NCBI GenBank assembly: GCA_025451715.1
Contig: JANWJY010000002.1
Span: 1-10,669 of the forward strand
Direction of reading: 5' to 3'
From: Fimbriimonadaceae bacterium
GTDB taxonomy: Bacteria > Armatimonadota > Fimbriimonadia > Fimbriimonadales > Fimbriimonadaceae
Length of the DNA: 10,669 bases
Positions 1 to 4,526 of this stretch are shown one piece after another. The number at the start of each line of letters is the position of its first letter. The first letter of the stretch is position 1. The translations under genes were made by a program, and so were the position numbers. Under the pieces are notes generated by a model that saw nothing but the letters and a program-made list of their open reading frames with translations, searched no databases and was not told where the DNA came from.

Positions 1-60
1 GGGCGGGACTTCAGGCTGACCGACGTGCACGGGAACGTCGTTCAGGCCCTAGTAAAGTAG
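1..60 (+). CDS. C-terminal end of an unidentified protein (partial, cut by window edge)
   Basis: An open frame runs from the first base and ends with TAG at 58-60. It encodes 19 residues beginning GRDFRLTDVHGN and ending ALVK. The F-x-L-T-D-x-x-G-N pattern resembles the last strand of a beta-sandwich protein, but 19 residues are too few to name a family. The gene lies 34 bp upstream of the glutathione peroxidase start on the same strand, so the two could be co-transcribed. It is called coding because the frame fits the gap and the tail is not low-complexity, but the evidence is thin. Confidence 0.45.
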   Translation, partial: GRDFRLTDVHGNVVQALVK

Positions 61-82
61 CCGCATCCGCATGCCACTGACG

Positions 83-94
83 TAGAATAGGGCC
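83..94 (+). promoter_or_regulatory. Candidate -10 element for a leaderless or near-leaderless transcript
   Basis: TAGAAT at 83-88 fits the TANNNT -10 consensus and ends 6 nt before the ATG at 95, so transcription would start at or next to the start codon. No good Shine-Dalgarno sequence precedes this ATG (only AGGG 3 nt away), which fits a leaderless mRNA. No convincing -35 is visible. A chance match, with transcription entering from the upstream gene, is the main alternative. Confidence 0.3.
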
Positions 95-622
95 ATGATC
101 ACCAGCCTGATTCTCGCGAGTGTCCTATCCATGTCTCCGGCCAACATTTACGAGTTCAAGATGGACAACATCGACGGCAAGCCCGTCGAGCTGACGAAGT
201 TCAAGGGTCAAGTGCTCGTGGTCGTCAACGTCGCAAGCAAGTGCGGCCTAACCCCGCAGTACGAGGGCCTTGAAGCGATGTACAAGAAGTACAAGGACAA
301 GGGCCTGAGCGTGCTCGGCTTCCCCGCCAACGAGTTCGGCGGTCAAGAGCCCGGCACGAACGCAGAGATCAAGGAGTTCTGCACCGGTAAGTACAACGTC
401 ACCTTCCCGATGTTCAGCAAGATCGTCGTGAAGGGTGAGGGGATCCATCCTCTCTACAAGTGGCTGCTCGACCAGACGGAGGACAAGGCCGACATCGAGT
501 GGAACTTTGCGAAGTTCGTGGTCGGTCGAGACGGCAAGGTGATCGCGCGCTTCCATCCGAAGACGGCTCCCAACGACCCCGCCTTCGTCGCAGTGGTCGA
601 CAAGGCACTAGCATCAAAATGA
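95..622 (+). CDS. Exported thiol (Cys-type) glutathione peroxidase, probably thioredoxin-dependent
   Basis: This 175-residue protein reduces hydroperoxides with a catalytic cysteine. The family signatures are clear: NVASKCG with peroxidatic Cys50 (codon TGC, so not selenocysteine), FPANEFGGQEPG with Gln84, and WNFAKF with Trp136 and Asn137, completing the Cys-Gln-Trp-Asn tetrad. Cys96, 46 residues after Cys50, sits where thioredoxin-dependent plant-type GPx enzymes carry their resolving cysteine, which suggests a 2-Cys, Trx-recycled mechanism. The position of a further Cys in many relatives (FPCNQF) is Ala78 here. The first 16 residues (MITSLILASVLSMSPA) form a short hydrophobic segment without basic residues, read as an export signal; typical cytosolic bacterial homologues start near residue 18. 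The length is otherwise normal. The stop overlaps the next start (ATGA, 619-622), implying translational coupling to a metal-binding protein. Confidence 0.93.
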   Translation: MITSLILASVLSMSPANIYEFKMDNIDGKPVELTKFKGQVLVVVNVASKCGLTPQYEGLEAMYKKYKDKGLSVLGFPANEFGGQEPGTNAEIKEFCTGKYNVTFPMFSKIVVKGEGIHPLYKWLLDQTEDKADIEWNFAKFVVGRDGKVIARFHPKTAPNDPAFVAVVDKALASK

Positions 623-828
623 AAACTATTCTTCACAGCAACGACATCGAGTGCAAGGGCTGCACCGACTCGATCGAGAAGGCGCTACTGGAGCTTGGAG
701 GCGTCTCGTCGGTTCTGGGCAACCCTGAGACGAAGATGGTGACTGTCGAGCACGACGATCTGATGAGCATTGACGAGCTGCTTATCCGCATGGAAGAAGC
801 AGGCTTCGAGTCGAAGGTCGTCCCTTAG
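619..828 (+). CDS. Heavy-metal-associated (HMA) domain protein, copper-chaperone-like
   Basis: This 69-residue single-domain protein has the ferredoxin-like HMA pattern. Strand 1 (KTILHSNDI) leads into the metal-binding Cys12-x-x-Cys15 (IECKGC), then helix 1 (TDSIEKALLEL), GGVSSV, a MVTVEHDD strand, and helix 2 (IDELLIRMEEAGF). The usual Gly-Met before the first Cys is replaced by Ile-Glu, so the metal preference (Cu+, Zn2+ or other) is uncertain. It has no signal peptide, unlike the peroxidase it overlaps, so it probably acts in the cytoplasm. The start at 619 is chosen because ATGA couples it to the preceding stop and because the residues upstream in this frame look like a shadow of the peroxidase. 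No separate Shine-Dalgarno is seen. Its TAG overlaps the stop of the opposing gene (825-828). Confidence 0.85.
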   Translation: MKTILHSNDIECKGCTDSIEKALLELGGVSSVLGNPETKMVTVEHDDLMSIDELLIRMEEAGFESKVVP

Positions 829-1565
829 CCATCCTTTTTGTCCTTGTCATCGTCTGAGAGGCTGCTCTCGAACAACTTGCGCAGCCTCTCCTTCTCTGCC
901 CTCTCCTGTTCGCGACGCTTGACGTCGCCCATGAAGCGGTCGAACTCCTTGTTCTCCTTCTTCTCCTGCTGCTTGGGGGCGAGGTTAGGCACGTCGCCGA
1001 ACCTCATGATCGGAATGCGGTTCGTCGCGTAGAGCCACAGCAGCGGCAAGGGCAACGCTGTCACGAAGCCGACGTAGGGGTTGCCCCAGCCATACTCAAT
1101 GACGACGCCGGCGACGCAGAGCCACATCAGCACGCGCGTCGGCACCGGCACCAGCATCATCAGCATGATCTGCGCCGACGGATTGACCAGGCACCAAGTG
1201 AAAATGATGAACTCAAGCGGCAGATTGAGCGACGGCAGGATCATGCTCGGGCCGAAGACCACCGTTCCAAGGAAGTAACAAAGCCCGCCAAGGAACGTGA
1301 CCGAGAAGAAGAACGCGACCGTCCCCCACAGGCCCAACCGCTTCTCAAGATCTGAGAGGAACTGGTACGTGATCCAGCACGCGAGCGCGAACCAGATCAC
1401 CGCGTCGATGCCGCGGACGAACGGGTACGTGAACAGCGTCCACGGCATGGAAAGGTCGGGCGAGTAGGAAAGGTACTTCCAGAACGGGTTCGAGTCCTCG
1501 GCGCTGAAGAACCAGCCACCGAGGAAGCACGCGACGAGGGCAATGACGAGAATGCGCGTCGCCAT
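825..1565 (-). CDS. Rhomboid-like membrane protein, probably not a protease
   Basis: The 246-residue protein starts at ATG 1565, preceded by GGGGA 7 nt upstream. In-frame ATGs at 1613 and 1712 exist but lack ribosome sites and add non-hydrophobic sequence. Hydrophobic segments lie roughly at 4-20, 55-70, 81-104, 115-140, 145-157 and 164-180, suggesting about six spans. The stretch PWTLFTYPFVRG...DLEKRLG (41-78) matches the rhomboid/derlin pattern W-x-L-x-T-y-x-F and LE-x-x-x-G. However, the catalytic GxSG appears as LPSLN near Ser112 without its glycines, no histidine is present in the last span, and Arg51 replaces the usual loop histidine. An inactive rhomboid-superfamily role is therefore inferred. 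The C-terminal 55 residues form a highly charged Lys/Glu-rich, probably cytoplasmic helix. The gene is divergent from the GYF-domain gene and convergent with the HMA gene. Confidence 0.75.
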   Translation of the reverse strand: MATRILVIALVACFLGGWFFSAEDSNPFWKYLSYSPDLSMPWTLFTYPFVRGIDAVIWFALACWITYQFLSDLEKRLGLWGTVAFFFSVTFLGGLCYFLGTVVFGPSMILPSLNLPLEFIIFTWCLVNPSAQIMLMMLVPVPTRVLMWLCVAGVVIEYGWGNPYVGFVTALPLPLLWLYATNRIPIMRFGDVPNLAPKQQEKKENKEFDRFMGDVKRREQERAEKERLRKLFESSLSDDDKDKKDG

Positions 1566-1715
1566 CGGAGCATCCCCGCTGCCCGATCTTCCCGCGTTCC
1601 ACGTTTTGCGCATAGACTTACGCTCGCCCGCCGTGCTACAACATACCTGGACGGATGAGAAGCGGCCAGGGTTGTCTGGGAAGGCAAATGGCTGAAGGAC
1701 AGTGAGCGTCAAAAC

Positions 1716-2444
1716 ATGAAGTTCTATGTGATTTGGAGCGACGGGAGGAAGTTCGGCCCGGCCGACATTCCGACTTTGATTCAGTGGGCCCAGGAAGGGC
1801 GGCTGAACCGCGAGACCATGGTCGAAAACGCGGAGACCGGCCTACAGGGCCGCGCGCGCGACATTCAGGGGATGACCTGGCCGACTTTGGCACCGGTAAC
1901 GGACCTTGGTGGCGGCGACCCGACGCTCAAGGCGGGTGAGAAGCCGCTAGCAACGCCAAGTTCGTTCCAAATTCCAGGACAGCCGAAGCCGTACATCGCA
2001 GGGCAGCCGCAAGACCCGCTCAGCCAACCGCAACAACCTCAGCAGCCCCAGCAATCTCAACCGTCGCACTACGACACACAGAGACAAGCGACACAGGGCC
2101 CGGGCATGCCAAATCCCTCCTATCAGCAGCCCCCCCAGCCTGGCTCCCCCTACCCGCGAGACGCGGGATACAACAAGCACGTCGACGACGGTAGCCAGAA
2201 GATGGTCACCAACGCATGGATCATGACGGTCGTCAGCTTCTTGCTGTGCGGCTGCTTCATCATCTCGCCGTTCGCGATCTACACGGCTAAGCGTGCCAAG
2301 AACATGGGCAACCAGAGCGCACAGGCTCCAATGGTCGCGGCGACGATCTTGCTCGTCATAGAACTGCTTGGCTGGGGTACGTATTTCGTTATCGTCGGAA
2401 TGGCCGTAGCACAAGGCAACGCGTGGACGCCGCCCGGAAGTTAG
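1716..2444 (+). CDS. GYF_2-domain protein with Pro/Gln-rich linker and two C-terminal membrane spans
   Basis: This 242-residue protein has three parts. Residues 1-55 match the bacterial GYF_2 (DUF4339) pattern: an aromatic first strand (FYVIW), a GRKFGP turn at 10-15, a W24...EGR helix end and a second glycine at 42; these modules are thought to bind proline-rich peptides. Residues from about 85 to 160 are a low-complexity Pro/Gln linker containing QPQQPQQPQQ. The last 80 residues hold two predicted spans (about 167-189 and 205-230) joined by a basic loop (AKRAKNMGNQ), as in DUF4190-type proteins. The GYF domain is therefore probably cytoplasmic and membrane-tethered; the protein's own proline-rich linker could be a ligand. 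There is no good Shine-Dalgarno at 1716 (only GAG 9 nt upstream), and no better in-frame start is seen. The stop lies 1 nt from the 3' end of the opposing tRNA. Confidence 0.82.
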   Translation: MKFYVIWSDGRKFGPADIPTLIQWAQEGRLNRETMVENAETGLQGRARDIQGMTWPTLAPVTDLGGGDPTLKAGEKPLATPSSFQIPGQPKPYIAGQPQDPLSQPQQPQQPQQSQPSHYDTQRQATQGPGMPNPSYQQPPQPGSPYPRDAGYNKHVDDGSQKMVTNAWIMTVVSFLLCGCFIISPFAIYTAKRAKNMGNQSAQAPMVAATILLVIELLGWGTYFVIVGMAVAQGNAWTPPGS

Positions 2445-2445
2445 T

Positions 2446-2521
2446 TGGCGGCCTCGGAGGGAATCGAACCCCCGACGCCCTCCTTAGGACGGAGGCGCTC
2501 TATCCACTGAGCTACGAGGCC
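2446..2521 (-). tRNA. tRNA-Arg (anticodon CCT)
   Basis: Read on the minus strand, the full cloverleaf folds. The acceptor stem GGCCTCG pairs with CGAGGCC, the D-arm is GCTC-AGTGGATA-GAGC, and the anticodon arm is CCTCC-GTCCTAA-GGAGG, with CCT at 2486-2488 reading AGG. A 5-nt variable loop is followed by a T-arm with GGGGG-TTCGATT-CCCTC. The discriminator is G, and CCA is encoded (2446-2448). T33 and the TTCGA T-loop are present. It lies 40 nt downstream of the paralog array on the same strand, so it may share its transcript or use its own weak promoter. Confidence 0.97.
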
Positions 2522-2536
2522 GGGAAGCACAATGTA
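2522..2536 (-). promoter_or_regulatory. Candidate -10 element for the tRNA-Arg
   Basis: On the minus strand TACATT (2536-2531) fits the TANNNT pattern and ends 9 nt before the mature tRNA 5' end, a suitable place for an independent tRNA promoter. No good -35 is visible at 16-18 bp. The alternative is that the tRNA is processed from the upstream operon transcript. Confidence 0.3.
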
Positions 2537-2540
2537 CCTT

Positions 2541-2572
2541 GGGGCGGTGTCCGACCTTGGGCTAACCGCCCC
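2541..2572 (-). terminator. Hairpin at the end of the paralog array (possible terminator or processing site)
   Basis: A perfect 8-bp GC-rich inverted repeat, GGGGCGGT at 2541-2548 and ACCGCCCC at 2565-2572, encloses a 16-nt loop that contains the TAG stop of the last array gene (2562-2564). On the minus-strand RNA the stem is followed by AAGGUACAUU rather than a U-tract, so it is not a classical intrinsic terminator. It could be a weak terminator, a 3'-end stabiliser or a processing signal before the tRNA. Confidence 0.4.
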
Positions 2573-3914
2573 GCCTGTTTATTGCGGCCGCGACCTGGGA
2601 CCGCCAGGGTTCGGGCAGTTCTGCTAGCGGCACGTACCTCGTTGCCGATGTCGTGTCGTCGACCTGCGCGACGTGGTGCGTGTATCCGACACCGGGCGCG
2701 AACACCTCGACCTGAAGGCGCTCGACGTTCGCCACCGCGGCGAGCTTGAAGTCTGCACCCAGGTCACCTGGCGGCTGGCGGCTATTGTCCGCGAACTGCT
2801 CGATCGTCTGCACTTGGTTCGTCCCTGGGATGTTCGACTTCGGCGCGGGCCGCAAGAGCGAGTTCCTGTAGACGACGATCTTGACCTCGCAGTTTTCGGG
2901 TACCCGGCCAGTGATCGAGAGTGGCCCGTAGGACGAAACACCCTGATAGTTCCATCCGTTGGGGTTCCAGCTCACGTTCGGTGGCTGGCCCGAAAACGTC
3001 GCGCCCTGTGACGTGATCTGCTCTTCGATCAACTCCCTCACGCTGCTGGAGAGGCTGCGCAGCGGGAGCACGCAACCGCCGTTCTGCGCGTTGCGCTTTT
3101 GTATCGGGTTGAGAGATCCATACGTCTTGAGCGCGATGAAGTCGCGCCCGTCCTTGCCGACCGGAACGAACGCCGCAGCGAACCGCCAGTTGAATCCAAA
3201 CTCGGCGGCGTTTTCCATTTGATACGCGAACGCAGAGATCGAGTCCAGCGTCGCACGCCCGCTGCGCTCATGGTTAGAGACAAACCGCGACACCGCAGTG
3301 CGGTCGAACCGCCCGCCCTTTCCCCAGAACGGGTCGGTGGCGCGGACCTGGAGGATCTTCGTCTTCTGGTCCTCGACCATCGTCATCCCGCGGAGCCATT
3401 GGTTCCATGCCGTGTTCAGGTCCGTGCCCTTCGCCCATGACGGAGTCATCACGAGGGTGTCGGGCAGGACCGCGACAAAGTCCCTTTCCGCTTGCTGAGC
3501 CATCTGGAGCAGCGGTTCGGAACCGTAAAGAGTGTGCAGCTCGTTCGCGAGCAGGTCCTTGGCGATGCCGATCGAGAGCGACCGGTCCGCTTCTGTGCTC
3601 GACGGATCGTTGTTCGCGACCCTTGTCACGCTCAGCGCAAGCGGGCTGAGCTCGAGCTGTCCGGTGAGCGTCGGAATGCTCGGCCTTCGCCCAGGCAGCC
3701 CGCTGTCGGCACGCCCATTGAACGTTGCGATCTGCGAGTTGCCCGAGCCGGACATCTGTCCATTCATCGACATCCGGCGCATCAAGTTGACTCGGACGTA
3801 TCCGCTCGAGCGGGTGACCGTGACCGCGTAGTCGACCTGGTGTCCTGCTGGATGCATGCCGCCGAACGGTGCACTCGTTCCCACCGACTGCGCAATATCG
3901 GAGTACGCACTCAT
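2562..3914 (-). CDS. C-terminal part of the fourth tandem STN-like paralog (separated by an in-frame TAG)
   Basis: This 450-residue frame has no signal peptide and begins exactly where the sister proteins are about 200 residues in. It is in the same frame as the preceding 199-codon gene, separated only by TAG and three codons (E-A-D). Residues 129-190 (LYGSEPLLQMAQQAERDFVA onward) align with the second STN-like segment of the 660-residue paralog (VYGDVPLFAVAREAERDFVA). GRFDRTAV, the QKRNAQNGG block, VVYRNSL and the closing PEPWR...GG also match that protein. It is therefore the back half of a 653-codon unit. Independent translation is possible: AGGAAG at 3925-3920 lies 5 nt before the ATG. 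Made alone, it would lack any export signal and so would stay in the cytoplasm. Whether it is functional, read through to, or the remnant of a broken gene cannot be told from sequence. It has two cysteines (GGC, ENC) not shared with the 660-residue paralog. Confidence 0.8.
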   Translation of the reverse strand: MSAYSDIAQSVGTSAPFGGMHPAGHQVDYAVTVTRSSGYVRVNLMRRMSMNGQMSGSGNSQIATFNGRADSGLPGRRPSIPTLTGQLELSPLALSVTRVANNDPSSTEADRSLSIGIAKDLLANELHTLYGSEPLLQMAQQAERDFVAVLPDTLVMTPSWAKGTDLNTAWNQWLRGMTMVEDQKTKILQVRATDPFWGKGGRFDRTAVSRFVSNHERSGRATLDSISAFAYQMENAAEFGFNWRFAAAFVPVGKDGRDFIALKTYGSLNPIQKRNAQNGGCVLPLRSLSSSVRELIEEQITSQGATFSGQPPNVSWNPNGWNYQGVSSYGPLSITGRVPENCEVKIVVYRNSLLRPAPKSNIPGTNQVQTIEQFADNSRQPPGDLGADFKLAAVANVERLQVEVFAPGVGYTHHVAQVDDTTSATRYVPLAELPEPWRSQVAAAINRRGG

Positions 3915-3919
3915 GTCAG

Positions 3920-3925
3920 CTTCCT
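3920..3925 (-). promoter_or_regulatory. Shine-Dalgarno overlapping the internal stop codon
   Basis: On the minus strand AGGAAG (3925-3920) matches AGGAGG at 5 of 6 bases and lies 5 nt before the ATG at 3914. Its first two bases are the last two of the TAG stop (3926-3924). A ribosome stopping at TAG would stand directly on this site, which favours termination-reinitiation over fresh initiation. Confidence 0.55.
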
Positions 3926-3926
3926 A
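3924..3926 (-). other. In-frame TAG interrupting the fourth paralog
   Basis: This amber codon is codon 200 of a frame that otherwise stays open for 653 codons (4523 down to 2562). Gapless alignment places it opposite Phe199 of the 660-residue paralog (MVRAFEDF) and Phe202 of the 670-residue one (RPRAELF). TAG is the normal terminator of at least four other genes in the window, so the code is not reassigned. A sequencing error is possible but would need a substitution rather than an indel. Confidence 0.85.
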
Positions 3927-4523
3927 CTTCTGGATCGCGCCTTTGATCTCGGCAGGCATGTCGCCGGTACCGTCACTGCTGAGGAAGTAACGCACGGGCC
4001 TGCCCTCAACGGCGCCGACGAAAGTGTCCTCGCCCAACACCCGCACGACACGCCCGCCGAGTCGGACCTCGGGCGAGTACGCCTGCAGCGTCTTGCCCGC
4101 CTCTTGCATCAGCGCCGGCGACCTTTTTGGGTCGCTAACGTCGATCAGCGCCTTCTTGATTGCGTCCTTGTCGATCTCGCGCTCGGGGTTCTTGTCGAGG
4201 AACTCCTTGACCGACTTTCTGATCCCCTCGTCCTCCTCGAGCTTGGCCTTGAGCTGTTGCTTCGGGCCGCGGTCGAGGTACAGGACCGTCTCCTTCCTGA
4301 GCCATTCCGCATCGAGCGTCACCGCGATGACGCGCATGGCCTCCTCGATTGGCACGCCGGTGAGCTTGATCGCAAAGTAGTCCTGCGCGACCGTGCCGCT
4401 CGGCCTGACCGTCACTCCCATCTCCTTCCCCAGCGCCTCCAGTACGACTGCCGCACTGGCACAGGGGTGGGTGATTGTGACCGTCTTCGGTTGTTGTGCG
4501 ATCAGCAGGAGTGCGGCGAGCAT
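3924..4523 (-). CDS. N-terminal part of the fourth tandem STN-like paralog
   Basis: This 199-residue protein begins with a very short hydrophobic signal (MLAALLLIAQ), then the family hallmark THPCASAAVVLEALGK (18-33) opening an STN-like domain to about residue 86: short strands, a helix starting at PIEEAM, and AEW before the last strand VLYLD. Residues 87-120 are a charged Lys/Glu helix (QLKAKLEEDEG), followed by about 80 residues matching the paralogs up to the phenylalanine that is TAG here. STN domains in secretins and TonB receptors handle periplasmic signalling or assembly contacts, but no barrel follows here. Cys21 is its only cysteine. GGAGG at 4535-4531 lies 7 nt before the ATG, inside the end of the preceding gene, whose stop is 3 nt away. 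On its own it would be an exported single-STN fragment. Confidence 0.82.
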   Translation of the reverse strand: MLAALLLIAQQPKTVTITHPCASAAVVLEALGKEMGVTVRPSGTVAQDYFAIKLTGVPIEEAMRVIAVTLDAEWLRKETVLYLDRGPKQQLKAKLEEDEGIRKSVKEFLDKNPEREIDKDAIKKALIDVSDPKRSPALMQEAGKTLQAYSPEVRLGGRVVRVLGEDTFVGAVEGRPVRYFLSSDGTGDMPAEIKGAIQK

Positions 4524-4526
4524 GGA

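Noticed and set aside
242..244. Selenocysteine in the glutathione peroxidase
   Set aside because: The catalytic codon is TGC (Cys), and no SECIS-like need arises.
460..618. N-terminal extension of the HMA protein from an upstream ATG
   Set aside because: The extra 53 codons lie inside the peroxidase gene in another frame and are Arg-rich shadow sequence; the HMA fold starts at 619.
1566..1712. Longer start for the rhomboid-like protein (ATG 1712 or 1613)
   Set aside because: No ribosome-binding sequence precedes either, and the added residues are not hydrophobic; 1565 has GGGGA 7 nt upstream and begins at the first membrane segment.
2446..2521. tRNA-Arg as an integration site of a mobile element
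   Set aside because: No copy of the tRNA 3' end, integrase or transposase was found in the window, and the array is paralogous rather than phage-like.
2423..2749. Plus-strand frame encoding GGNRTPDALLRTEALYPLSY
   Set aside because: This is the well-known spurious translation across the antisense of a tRNA; it overlaps the tRNA-Arg and the end of the array.
3924..3926. TAG as a reassigned or pyrrolysine codon
   Set aside because: TAG terminates several other genes here (HMA, GYF, first and third paralogs), and the aligned residue is Phe; no pyrrolysine machinery is visible. Low-level read-through remains possible.
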